Assembly (NCBI GenBank): GCA_018105865.1
Contig: CM030849.1
Span: 361,001-425,000 of the forward strand
Origin: Metaphire vulgaris
Taxonomy: Eukaryota; Annelida; Clitellata; Crassiclitellata; Megascolecidae
Direction: 5' to 3'
Length of the DNA stretch: 64,000 bases
The position numbers were made by a program, and so were the translations under genes. The notes beneath the pieces are model-generated. The model was not told the origin of the DNA. It worked only from the letters and a program-made list of their open reading frames with translations, and ran no database searches. Shown here in pieces: positions 50,722 to 61,343 of this stretch; positions within the stretch are counted from its first letter, which is position 1; the number at the start of each line of letters is the position of its first letter.

Positions 50722-53157
50722 TGTCTTGGACTCAATATGCAACAGTGGCAGCTAATCTGTATCAACGGCATAATCGATCGAACGTACGCCGAAGACAAGC
50801 TCCAGTTCCATGCGCGGTACGACGCTTCCGTCGGAAAAGAGAACGGAATTGTCGCTGGCGTTGAAGAGACGCACCATTCGCATCAACCAGACCTCAAAGA
50901 ATCCGCTTTTGATGAGGATCAGCTGGTCTCCCTGTCTCAACTGCTGGAAGTCTACACAAACAACAACCGTCACATAACCACACCACATAACCACAGACGG
51001 ACCCGGATTAACCACGCTGCATATGTTTCATTTCTTTCCAGAGTCTCAGAGGTAATCATCACCTTTTCCTATTAAAGGTAAAGGTAGGTTCTGCACTTGA
51101 GTCTGAACCCTTGGGATCCAGCGCTTATCTCCGGTCTAGGCAATAAGAGACGTAGGTGTGGTATAATCCATTAATCTGGGGTAGGTTGCCACTATTTTCT
51201 CCAGACCCAAGTTTTACCTTCACCGCTTAACGCTGCTCCTCATTTTACCGCCGCCCTCTAGCGAGTAAGGCTGAGTCGACCTTAGGGCTCCTGCGGAATT
51301 GAACCCTCGACCTTCTGCTCCACCGTCTAGTGTTGTTACCACTCGTCTAACTTCCCGTTTGTATTAAGAAACCCTTAATAAGATTAAAAGAGAAATGTCT
51401 TCGTCAGAATAATGACCGGGAACTCTTTTGGCGAACTCCACGACCTTGTTGATGCTCGGGGCGATGATCTCCGCCAAGTTCTTGAACATGACGCAACGGC
51501 AGAGGTCAAGGCCATCGGTCCTACTGAGAAGGTCGCTGCTTATCTCCGGACCTCGAAGCTGAAAAACAGAGCGCAAAGAAAGCGCTACAGCAAACATCGA
51601 GAAAGTCCCTCGGAGAGCTCGTAGCAAAGGGAAAACAGCAATGAGTAAAACGAGAAAGTATTCCTATTGAGACACATTAAGATTGATGATTCTACTCTTT
51701 ACAGTAATACAAGATAAAGAGATAATTACTGTCTACAGTAATACAAGATAAAAAAGATAATATTTACTGTGTACAGTAATACAAAATAAAGATAAAGAGA
51801 TAATAATTACCATAATCGAGTTAAAACACTAAATACAACAGCTTTTATAATAAATATTTGACAAATATAATTATTTATACAATCTTATTCAAGATATAAA
51901 AACAGAAAGTTGCATCAACTCCAAATTAAAAACAATGTGAAAAAGCTGTCTATGAAAATCATCTGCATTACATTACATCCAAAGACGTAAAGACATCCAT
52001 ACAACAGGATGTCTTTACAATCCGGACAGAAGGATCATTGTGCTACTTACCAACGTGACAGAAGTCTTTGCCATTGCCGTAACCTTGTCCTCTGTTTCGC
52101 TGCAGTGCGCCGTATGCGAATGCGATATGCTGTAGATGACGTCATAGACTGCCACCTCGTGACCGGTCTCGGGGGCCAGCCCTTCGTCGGCCTTCGGTTG
52201 ACCTTCGACCGGCTGGGACGTGCTGACCACATGGTCTTCTCCGTTCAGCGATCGCTTTGGAACGCGTCCGTATCTTACGGCTAACAAAGATACAGAACTC
52301 ATATTACGACGTCGTAAACAGAACCCCAAATACGCCGCAAAACCATCCAAGGAATTCTCTGCAGAAGAAAATATATCGCCAACTGCCCAACAATAATAAG
52401 CAGCTACAGTGGTACTACTTTCAAAAGCGCTATATAAATCCACAAAATTTTACTTACTTACTGTTCAAGGTCACATCATCACCGTCATTACCATTATGAT
52501 CACACTCATCATCATCACCACCACCACACCCTTACCACCACCATCTCCTCCTCCGCCCTAACCAGTAGTAACCACCAAGAAACTCTAGACCATTGCAATT
52601 CTTTAAATAGAGTTTTCCGAGATTTCCGACAATCAGACGACGTACAGTCACGCGACATTCCGGCGGCAACACACTTTTTGAACCGACACGACTGACAGCG
52701 ATTGCGGTTGATCCTGACGACCTGACACTTTCCGTCCCTCAGACAGCGGTACTCCATCTGCTTCTGCATGCTGCGACGGAAAAACCCCTATAATGGAAAA
52801 AGGAAAAGAAAGTCTTTTAGAAAGAATTCACATCCACGACATTCACAGGAAAACAAGCGGCAAAATTCCTACGAGAAAGAAGTAAGTAAGATCCAGCAAA
52901 TTCATATAGCACCTTTGAAAGTAGAAACAGATGTTGCAGCAACAGTAAATAAGTAGGATCTTGTGAATTTATATAGCACTTTCGGAGGTAGCATTGAAGT
53001 AGCTTATTCTTTGGTGCTTTGTTCAAATTAGAAATAGTCAAGCAGCCACAAGATGGCAGGCTGGGTCATTTTACCCAAAGGGTTTACATTATAAGCTCTG
53101 TGCCTTCAATACATTTCTTTGTCTTGTTTTGTTGACATAAACATAAGTCCCTACTTA

Positions 53158-53236
<79 letters not shown>

Positions 53237-56200
53237 AAATATTCTATTCTTAAACACAATTGCAATTAGCATGTAGTTGGGTCGTGCTCGATTAAGACTA
53301 AAAATAAAATATCACAAATCTTTTCTTAAAAATATTTCCGAAAAGTGTGCACCTAATAACAAATAACTTCAACGCGTTCAAACAACGGAAACAAAGAAGA
53401 CGGACCTTGCATCCCTCACAGGACGTGACGCCGTAGTGATAACCAGACGCCCTGTCTCCACAGACCCTGCAGGCCACGAAATTCCCTCTGCTGCTGCTGC
53501 TGCTGCTGCGAGGCCCCGCTGGTCCATCGCCCAAATCACCACCTTCATCTAAAATCAATCAATCAATCAATCGATCAATTTATTTCTCAAGGAAGATTAA
53601 ACATACAGAGATTAATTCATAAAACTAAAGAAGATTCCTGCTCTTTAAAATTCACCAAACGCTCACCTCCATAGACATCACAAGACAGAGTCTATGATAT
53701 CATAAAATGATGCTAGGCTTCCACGATTTTAGTACAATGTTGTCGTGGTGTGTTTCAATAAAATATACGCTGTACATATATATATATAGACAATGGTTAC
53801 CATGACAACATTGTACCAAATGATGGATTTTTGTATAATATTAAATCTATGCTCATCATCTCTGCAACAGATCTTAGTAGAACCAAAGAGTCTAAAATTC
53901 AACCACCCCTCCCCCCACATAGTCACTACTCAACACACACACACACACTTTTTATCTATCATTCTACACAAAAGTCGAAGGCCTGTTTGAAAAGTTATCA
54001 TAATAATTATCAACACATTTGCCAGAATTCCAGATGTACCGCGGTCTACTTACCGTAGACATAAACAAGAGAAGTGAGCGTGGTTTGTGGCTAAAATTAG
54101 CCATCGGCCTTCACAGTGAACATTAAAAACTAGTTTAGTACACTCACTCGGACACAGACATCTTTGGCTGATGGGGAAAACAAGCTACAAGCAGGCAGAA
54201 GCGAAGACAACCACACGGACAAACAGGACAACACACAGCCAGACATAGACAAATCAACACAAATGACCAGAAACGCTACCCGGTGTCGTCACTAATGCAT
54301 CCCGTCGTCCGAGGAATTACAGTTTCTCTTCGCAGCATGGAAAGACCAGACGGTCATGAGATAAATCACTTAACATGCCTCTGACCAACTGCAAGGGAAA
54401 TAATATTTCCCAGTTATTACTCGGTACACAGTTTCTTCTGAATGCAACACTAAATACACAAATACGAGGACTCAAAAGACGCCTTCAGAGGATGCTAGGT
54501 TATGCTAAGAGAGAGCACGCTGGTCAACTTTTATTAATCTTGAAAATGCGGTTGTTATGTTGAACAATCTGGAATCTCTTCCCTCCTTTTACAATTAATT
54601 TCACGATTAATTGTTGCCATTGCTTTGGTTTGCCGTGTTGAATTGATAAATGGAAGACATGGAATAGAAGGAAGGAAAGAAGAGGAAAAACTTTTTTAAA
54701 AAATTAGAACTAGAACATAAGAAAGGAAATTTTAAAAGGGCAAATGTCTCCAGATTCTTTCACACCAATGTAGAATACAGTCTGAGATAATTTGTGAAAA
54801 CTGTACAAGACAATTAGCCTACTTCAGCAGCAACCAATCCCTGTTCTTCTCCAAAAAAACAACCTCAAATAACAACTTGCTGCAACTGAGGCCTAAAATA
54901 CCGCCCAGTGCTCCAGCATATTAAGCGGATGATTGGTTGCACTCTCAAAGGCGTTCAAAATAGCACAGCACTGAACTAACATATGACTCAAAATAGCCGA
55001 AAGAAGTCTGCAGCACCACAATGGCCTTGTATTTATCTGATTACCGGTAAATGCCCCAGACTGACGGAAAGCACTAATGTTGCCTTAGAGTTGAAGCAAA
55101 CCTCTGATATTTAAAATAACCTCACATTTACTTTAATTTGTATCTAAAACTGTCGATGATCAACACATTCCTTGTTTGCTATATTCAACTACGGTATATT
55201 TCTATAATCAAGACTTCATAGTGATCACCATATCCTATTGTCTGAACACTATGCTTATTTTGAACTGGAAAATAAAACTGCTGTTCTATTCTGAACCACA
55301 GACATATATAGTATATACCTAAACTACAGACATATATGCACAGACCACAGACACACACACAGACCACAGACATATATCACCCGGTCACAGCAAATGCACT
55401 TGAAAACTCTAACGGAAAAACACCGGGGAAAACACCGTCAGAACAGATAATCACAGACAGAAATAAATCAAGACTGTGTCTCAAAGTGCAAGAAAAGCCT
55501 TTTCACTTTTCATCCTTGACGCATTTGCCTTCTTCTTCATTGAAATTTCTGGGTCAAAGTTCCTATAAGAGCAACTGTTACGGTCACCGCAGAAACCTTG
55601 ACCCATCAAACTCAACACTAGCCAAAGACGAACAGAGCTGAGGGAGACAGACAGGCAGACAGACAGACACACACACATACAAAAAATAATTAATTCAGAC
55701 AGACAGACAATCAAAAATGAGTGACTATTTGTGAGAGGCAATAAATGGTTGTCATGTATGAAATGTGATAATTAATCATCCAAATGCATAATCATTCATT
55801 CATTCATTCTTCTCCATGGGCGTTAGTATCTATTGCAATATGAGCATGATCATTAGAATTGGCTAGCTATGCTTTCTCACGATATCCAATCTAATGCCCC
55901 CACCCCCATTAAACATTACCTCAACAAAACCTTCATAATCAAACCTCCCTCCCTCCCTCCCTACCCACTTCAGCTAACAACCCCTCCACACTCTGCAGCC
56001 AAAAACACAGCTGAAATATTATAATATAGAGGCTCAAAGATTGAGGTCTTATGTTGACCTTAGATTGAGGCCAGTTATCAGCCCTAAAAGCCCTTCAACT
56101 GAGACAGACTGAGACTGTGATGAACAGAGCGGATCAGATCTCATCTAACAGGTCATCCATCATTTGAAAAACATTCATAACATCAATTATATTAACAAAT

Positions 56201-57287
56201 ATAAACAGATTCCGTGATATTTCCAATATTAACCCCACACACAAGAACATAATGTCAAGATTAACTACAAAAAAACACAGACGTTGAATTAACAGTGAGT
56301 AAGTAAAACATTGCAAAAACTTGCAATGGCTCGTAAAAAGCGTAAACTTCTGAACACCAAAGAATTATTTCTTATAAAACCACATTGGATAACACTTTAA
56401 ATATAAATATCTTTACATTCCAAACCGATTAACTTGTCAAAAAATAGAAAAGACAACATGTAACACAAGAAAATATCAAATATCAAAGCATTTAAAGCAA
56501 AAATTATGAAATAATGTATCTCACCTGCAATTCTCTAATAAATTCCTTAAGAATGTGTAACAATAAGTGCATTTTACAATGTAACGTAAGAGAGTATTTT
56601 TATAGCGCCTTTTCTGAGGAATCACTCAGAAGCACTCTCACTGCAGTTACTGATATTTATCAATAAATAAATATTGATCTGATATTTATTGATAAATATT
56701 GACCCCAAGTTATTGATAAAGAGATGAGTTTTAAGTTGCTTCAAAAAATGGGGCCATAGAATCAGCAGTATATCATAGTACCTATTATATATCATATAGA
56801 GTTGATAGCACTTCTTTCATGAAGAGCGATATAAAACACTTAGAAACATTGTAAATCCTTTCCTTACTTCGGTGCACTTCTTAAGAGAAACACTTATTTA
56901 CACAAACTTATATGGTCTGAATATGCACTCAATTCATTCACATGCAAGTCTATTCTTCGCACTGTCAGCAGCAGAGACCAAAGACTGAAGCTTCTCAACT
57001 GGAACCTTCCTCTCACACCAATGATGATATCGAGGCTCCGTTGCATAACATTACACTAAGCCACAATGCTTCTAATACGCTTCAAATACGCAGTGATACA
57101 GACTGCAGTCGACTGCAAACGCAAAATGACCTCGCCCAACTCAAAGGTTACAACAACCAACATATCTAGTTATAAGAAGTCTCAAAGGCACTCAGATATG
57201 AAAAGGCTCAGCAAACACCAAACCATGAATTAAACATTCTGTCATGATGTTATCATCACTTATTGAATCCCCATCATTATCATCATC

Positions 57288-57336
<49 letters not shown>

Positions 57337-57751
57337 ACGTGCAGCAAATAAGTTATAAGAAACCATGGCATGGCCTGACTCTATTCAGTTTTCCTGACCT
57401 AAATATCGCACAGCTCATCAAACTATTTTTATGCACGATACAACTTTGTCGCAACAGTACAAAGCCAGACGATACCGGCTTTGTACTGTTACGGCTTGCT
57501 TTGTACTCGCCTTGCTCGGAGCAGTGGTGCTCATCTGCAGTCGCAGTCTCAAGCGATTCGACCTTAACGATGTTCCGCTGAATTGCGACCGACTGAACCC
57601 GAGTGCGACATTCTGAATCAGAAGACTGTCCCGTACCGTACATCATCGACCCTCCATCGTCATCCAGAGACACCACAGGCGGCGGGTAGAAGCGACTCTC
57701 GACGGCGTGCATCGCGTCCAGATTTCTCGACAACTGGCTTATCTCCATCAT
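49462..57751 (-). CDS. E78: E78-like nuclear receptor (NR1E group), complete coding region
   Basis: Ligand-type transcription factor of the nuclear receptor superfamily; in insects E78 is an ecdysone-response factor. Eight exons (57751-57493, 53548-53406, 52787-52646, 52280-52051, 51558-51417, 50951-50788, 50343-50238, 49751-49462) total 1476 nt and 491 residues, with all phases matching. A/B region 1 to about 110; C4 zinc fingers about 113-176, with P-box CEGCKG and second finger [20 protein letters not shown]-terminal extension [18 protein letters not shown] about 255-491, ending in an AF-2 helix [22 protein letters not shown] resembles E78 more than E75 or Rev-erb. An in-frame TGA lies just upstream of the paired ATGs. 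The first junction is the least certain. One LBD intron carries a SINE. Confidence 0.9.
49799..49895. repeat. (ATT)n microsatellite in E78 intron
   Basis: About 30 ATT/GTT triplets, about 50 bases upstream (on the gene strand) of the E78 last-exon acceptor. Confidence 0.95.
50238..50343 (-). CDS. E78: E78 exon 7: ligand-binding domain, helices 7-8
   Basis: 106 bases, acceptor TCTTTGTTGCAG, donor CCAG|GTAGGG. It encodes [20 protein letters not shown] then [15 protein letters not shown]. The [10 protein letters not shown] stretch is the conserved helix 8 region. Phase 1 out. Confidence 0.95.
50531..50718. repeat. Two (AAT)n tracts in E78 intron
   Basis: AAT runs at 50535-50579 and 50667-50718. 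Confidence 0.95.
50788..50951 (-). CDS. E78: E78 exon 6: ligand-binding domain, helices 4-6
   Basis: 164 bases, acceptor GTTTGTGTAG, donor TTCGGC|GTACGT. It encodes [20 protein letters not shown] then [11 protein letters not shown] and [19 protein letters not shown]. The [14 protein letters not shown] signature is strongly conserved in the E75/E78/Rev-erb/PPAR branch. An (AAT)n tract lies immediately downstream in the intron. Confidence 0.95.
51074..51356 (-). mobile_element. tRNA-derived SINE
   Basis: On the minus strand it begins GGGAAGT, followed by an RNA polymerase III A box (TAGACGAGTGG, 51349-51339) and a B box (GGGTTCAATTCC, 51306-51295) at tRNA-like spacing. A non-tRNA body includes GAGATAAGCGCTGGATCCCA. 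It ends CCTACCTTTACCTTT. TATTAA occurs on both flanks and may be a short target duplication. It lies in the E78 intron between LBD exons 5 and 6, same orientation as the gene. Confidence 0.85.
51417..51558 (-). CDS. E78: E78 exon 5: ligand-binding domain, helix 3 region
   Basis: 142 bases, acceptor CTGTTTTTCAG, donor CCCG|GTCATT, phase 0 in and phase 1 out. It encodes [11 protein letters not shown]...[23 protein letters not shown]. The VVEFAKRVP motif is the nuclear receptor LBD signature before helix 4. The donor is non-optimal but its phase agrees with the next exon. Confidence 0.9.
51680..51800. repeat. Short tandem repeat, ACAGTAATACAAGATAAAGA
   Basis: TTACTGT...ACAGTAATACAAGATAAA is repeated about three times with small length changes in the E78 intron between exons 4 and 5. 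Confidence 0.8.
52051..52280 (-). CDS. E78: E78 exon 4: C-terminal extension and hinge
   Basis: 230 bases, acceptor TTTGTTAG, strong donor ACGTTG|GTAAGT. It starts [10 protein letters not shown], the A-box extension typical of NR1D/NR1E receptors that contact DNA beside the core half-site. An acidic hinge follows, then the first LBD helix ([14 protein letters not shown]...TEDKV). Confidence 0.9.
52646..52787 (-). CDS. E78: E78 exon 3: second zinc finger
   Basis: 142 bases, acceptor CCATTATAG, donor GACT|GTACGT. It opens [15 protein letters not shown], completing CEGCK-GFFRRS, then [19 protein letters not shown] and MSRD. The four finger II cysteines are present. Phase 1 out joins to [10 protein letters not shown]. 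Confidence 0.95.
52860..53095 (-). repeat. Tandem SINE-like fragments with TATATAGCGC-type motif
   Basis: Two related segments, AAGTAAGATCCAGCAAATTC-ATATAGCACC and ATAAGTAGGATCTTGTGAAT-TTATATAGCAC, lie in tandem, the second continuing CTTTCGGAGGTAGC to ACCCAAAGGGTTTAC. Related to 43470 and 10095. Confidence 0.6.
53158..53234. repeat. (TA)n microsatellite in E78 intron
   Basis: About 38 TA units between the two zinc-finger exons. Confidence 0.97.
53406..53548 (-). CDS. E78: E78 exon 2: first zinc finger
   Basis: 143 bases, acceptor GATTGATTTTAG, donor GCAAG|GTCCGT. It encodes [13 protein letters not shown], a run of six serines from a CAG/AGC repeat, then [20 protein letters not shown] and EGCK. 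The four cysteines of finger I and the P-box start are intact. The intron falls right after CEGCK, a common nuclear receptor position. The serine run is repeat-encoded and may vary in length between individuals. Confidence 0.95.
56580..56650 (-). repeat. Dispersed TTTATAGCGCC fragment
   Basis: TTTTTATAGCGCCTTTTCTG followed by AATCACTCAGAAGCACTCTC, a recurrent short element type in this window. Confidence 0.5.
57285..57337. repeat. (CAT)n microsatellite
   Basis: About 17 CAT triplets just downstream, on the gene strand, of the E78 first-exon donor. Confidence 0.95.
57493..57751 (-). CDS. E78: E78 exon 1: N-terminal A/B region
   Basis: Starts at two adjacent ATGs ([10 protein letters not shown]) with an in-frame TGA shortly upstream, so the start is well placed. 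It encodes an acidic, unstructured segment ([32 protein letters not shown]) with no recognisable domain, as expected for an A/B region. The 3' limit is inferred: AGCC|GTAACA is the phase-1 donor that fits the next exon, but another donor or an unseen exon is possible. Confidence 0.65.
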
Positions 57752-58886
57752 GACCCATCAAGAGAACGTTGCTCCGGATATACACCAAGGCCATCGCTGG
57801 TTGGAGTGGTTTCCCTCAGACGCCGGTTCAAAGCTCCAACGACGCATAGTCACTGTCAAAATCAACTCTGCACGTTCATTCTGTCCTTCAGGTGCACGTG
57901 CAGAACACGCAGCACGAGTACTGGCGCTACATAAACTGCGGCAAAAGGTGGATCTCTAGCCTCTGGCGTTCCCAATCTAGTCTACAATTGAAAAAAATCA
58001 GTTGAAAATCCGTTACAAAACTTTATTTTTAAACAACAAATCGCTTTAAAATTCAACAAAATCTCGATCAAAGTCGATCTTATCGCCGATGTGTGCACAA
58101 TAATTATTATTGTTTTACATAAAAATGGTTTTATTTTGAGAAAATGTTGTCTCTAACAACGCCTTCATGTAAAACAAAATCAATTTACACAGCAGAGACT
58201 CAGATTAGATGCTTTAAAGAAAATTCTCCGTTTGATTTCTGCTAAAACGCAACAAAATTAATCGCTATATTTTTATTATTGATTTTTCTAAAAATTAATT
58301 CTCACATTCACTGCTGCACGCCAGTCCCGCAAAAGACACCTGCTCCGTGCACGGCGACCACGTGACTGGTTACCGTTGAATGACAGGTCAGATTGACTGC
58401 CCCTCCCACGATAACCATTCAAACAACGTCTCACTCCCCACTCCTCCTTCTGAGCCTTCTCTCACTCACTCTCCCCCTCTCCCTCTCACCGTACTAGTTT
58501 ATTTTTGGTCCATATAATATTCAAAGCAGATTCAATATCCAGCACTTGCACGCCCTTCGGTTTAGACCGTTCCACCGACCCTCCCTCTCTCCCTCAGGTC
58601 AGTCCAGAGCTGCATGGCGATTGGACGGAGAGATGAAGCCGGAGAGGAAGAGGAGGAGAACTAAGTGGACCGCGCTCTCAATGCCAAAGCAGTGCAAAAA
58701 CCTCAGGTCAAAATGGAGGATCCGCCAAAAAACCGATGCTATTTAAATCAACTAATTAAGCTGCAAAATAGGATCATAGAGTTGTTAACTGCGACTGAAG
58801 GAAATAATTTAAGCATAGTAATAGTAACAGTGATGTAAAAATTAGCTGTTATAACGAGCCAAACCCATAGTCCTTATGGCCAAACC

Positions 58887-59037
58887 CAGTGCTCGAATTG
58901 TGAGAAAATGAAAGGGGGGGTCATGGCGAGTATTATCAGAGACAGTCCCACTGCCTTATGTAAATACCACTGGTATACCATTTTAAAGGGGGGGTTGAAC
59001 CCCCCCCCCCCCAACCCCCCCAGCAATTCGAGCTCTG
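58887..59037. mobile_element. hAT-like MITE with 8-bp target duplication
   Basis: GCCAAACC flanks the element at 58879-58886 and 59038-59045. The ends are CAGTGCTCGAATTG and CAATTCGAGCTCTG. The interior has facing poly-G and poly-C tracts. 151 bp, non-coding. Confidence 0.92.
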
Positions 59038-59876
59038 GCCAAACCGGTCCTACAATACATTTAAATGAATCATTTTCTATTATTACTGGTATTGTCTTTA
59101 TTATTGTTGCAGCTATTATTATTATTATGCCTGGTTGTATATTAGTGTTGCTATTATTAGCTTCTATAGCACCAGTTATGACATTCAAGTCTATTTAGTA
59201 TATAATGATACTCGTGTTAAAATTGCGCACTTACTTGTGAGTCGTTTCTTGTCCTTGGATGCACTTGGCTTGTCAAAGTGTGACTGCTACAGGCCTTGGT
59301 TTGATTTGATTGATCAGTTGTCACTTAATTAATTAATTAATTAGTATCACCGCCCGTGGCCTAATGCTTTGTTTCAGTTATGCACCGAGTACACTTTGGC
59401 ACTAATCATTCAGTCATTGTCATGTCTCATTCTCTGAAACTTTTTTCCCAACACGCACTTATTTCATTCCACCAGGTTTTTTAAAGTCGTCCTGTCTAGA
59501 TTACTTTGAGTGCCACTATTCCGACACCCAATGCATATCATGAATCATGAAACTGATACAGAACTTACAATGCAGGGTTACAGTCGTAATAATTGTAAAA
59601 CACAGTAGCGTGCAGAGGGGGCGGTGACCTTGGGCATGGGCGTATTTAGAAAGGCTTAAAGGGGTAAGCTGAAATTTAAGAAGTTCAAAAATAACTTTTA
59701 TTCTATACATTCATACAGTTAAGTTTATTAAAATGCAGCAGTTTCGCTTAATTACCTCAATTTTTTGCTCCATAATTATTGTTTAACAGATGAAAGCTGA
59801 TTGCAATTTGTAACGACGCAGTAACGAAACATTTATTAATTATGGAGCGCATTATAGGCGGATTTAGAGTTTAATA

Positions 59877-59976
59877 TTTGGGTGGGCTAGCATAAGGGTC
59901 TGGGGGTGCCATCTTTAAGGTAGACTGATTTGGGGGGTATATATACCGATATACCCCCCCCGTCGCTACGCCCCTG
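59877..59976 (-). repeat. Dispersed repeat family A, copy 3 (truncated)
   Basis: Minus-strand copy ending GTATATATACCGATATACCC then CCGTCGCTACGCCCCTG. It keeps only the 5' part of the family seen at 4266 and 33483. Confidence 0.65.
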
Positions 59977-60357
59977 AAGAAAACAACTGCTAATTAAATA
60001 AGGTTTTTCTCTGCATGCATCGATTGCACGTAAATTGCAAATACTGTTCAGAATCGTCTTACAATGAAAGAAAACAGGAAACAGATTTATGCATAAAATG
60101 ACTCTGAATGTCAAAAAGGCCATCGCGGGTTAGCACCACGGCCGGCCAGAAACAACTGACTCCACTGGCTCAGAGGGCAAGAGACACAGTTCAACGCAAA
60201 CACTTATGAACATGCTGGGATTTTTTGGAGGGTTTTTTTTTTGGGGGGGGCGGGGAATATATCACCCTAACACGACTGGACAAAACAGTGGAGGCTCGTT
60301 TAGGCCTCCCAGGTGAAGTCTTCCCATTTTCCAAAACGAATACCTGGCGGCTGCACT

Positions 60358-60514
60358 CAGTGGCGTATTTAGAATTTTGGCAAGGGGGAGGGCAGACACT
60401 TTCGACCTGACAAGTTACAACTTTGGAAAAAGTTGACGACCTTTTTTTTGCTTGTCAGGGTGACCAAAGGGGGCGGGGCATGGCCCAAATGGCCCAATGG
60501 TAAATATGCCACTG
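60358..60514. mobile_element. hAT-like MITE with 8-bp target duplication
   Basis: GCTGCACT flanks the element at 60350-60357 and 60515-60522. The ends are CAGTGGCGTATTTA and TAAATATGCCACTG. 157 bp, non-coding. It shares its terminus with the element at 30712 but has a different interior. Confidence 0.93.
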
Positions 60515-60826
60515 GCTGCACTTTAACGATCAATTATTTCTGTTGTAACGCAGCAATTGTTATCCCCGCATCCTTCTGTCAATCCACTTAGGCACTCTTA
60601 CAGTCACTCTCCACTCCTCCGTCATCCCTCCGCCCAACCGATCCACTTAATCGTCACAATATCTCTTAACAACAGTTCCGATCTAAAGCCGAATGTCCTC
60701 CCCCACCCACCCACCTACAGGGCAAAAGCGTCGCCATGGTAACGACAGGCTTTTCGCCGCCGGCGCTATAGAAGCTTTAGAGACATTTAAAGCAAAGAGG
60801 ACTCAATCGTCTCACTGAATCAAAAC

Positions 60827-60888
60827 ACACACACAAACACACTCACACACTCACACACACACACAAACAAACACACACAAACACACTT
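60827..60888. repeat. (CA)n microsatellite
   Basis: CA units interrupted by AAAC and TCAC. Confidence 0.9.
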
Positions 60889-61024
60889 AAAAGAAGTTGC
60901 AAATTATTTCTCTTTCCGCCATCCAGATGGGCGGGGCCTGACATTTATCCCCTCCACGGACGATCATTGGGGCGGGGTGGGGGAGTTAGGGGTGGGGGTG
61001 GTGGGTGGGTTCCAGGTGTGCTAC

Positions 61025-61310
61025 CTATGCGTTCGTTTCGTTTTCTTTGATCCTCGGTCGCCATCCGTCTCGAGCGAACTTGACGAGTTTGATCGCTTCG
61101 AAACTGCGAAACCGGAAGTCTCCGACGAGGACTTCCCTGTCGAGACAGGCGAGCAGAGCGCCATCTATCTGGTGCTCGCGGAAGCTGCGCACGTACTGAC
61201 CGAGGTTCAGGACGTTCAGACAGGCGGACACCTGTTCGACGCTTAGCGAGGCAATGTCCGCGGGGACTTCGTCGATGGACGCCCACAGGTGCTGATGGGG
61301 GGCAGACGAT

Positions 61311-61343
<33 letters not shown>

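Larger units (their letters stand above)
53549..57492. other. E78 intron 1, about 3.9 kb
   Basis: AT-rich, no further exon recognised. It holds (GACA)-like units at 55645-55705, a GCGCC motif fragment at 56600, and (CAT)n at 57285-57337. A missed A/B-region exon cannot be excluded. Confidence 0.55.
57752..61024. other. Intergenic region between E78 and the GAREM-like gene
   Basis: Upstream of E78 and downstream of the GAREM-like gene. It contains two MITEs (58887, 60358), a family A copy (59877), poly-T/poly-G at 60229-60252 and (CA)n at 60827-60888. No protein gene seen. The E78 promoter should lie between about 57760 and 58900, but no defined core promoter could be assigned. Confidence 0.6.
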
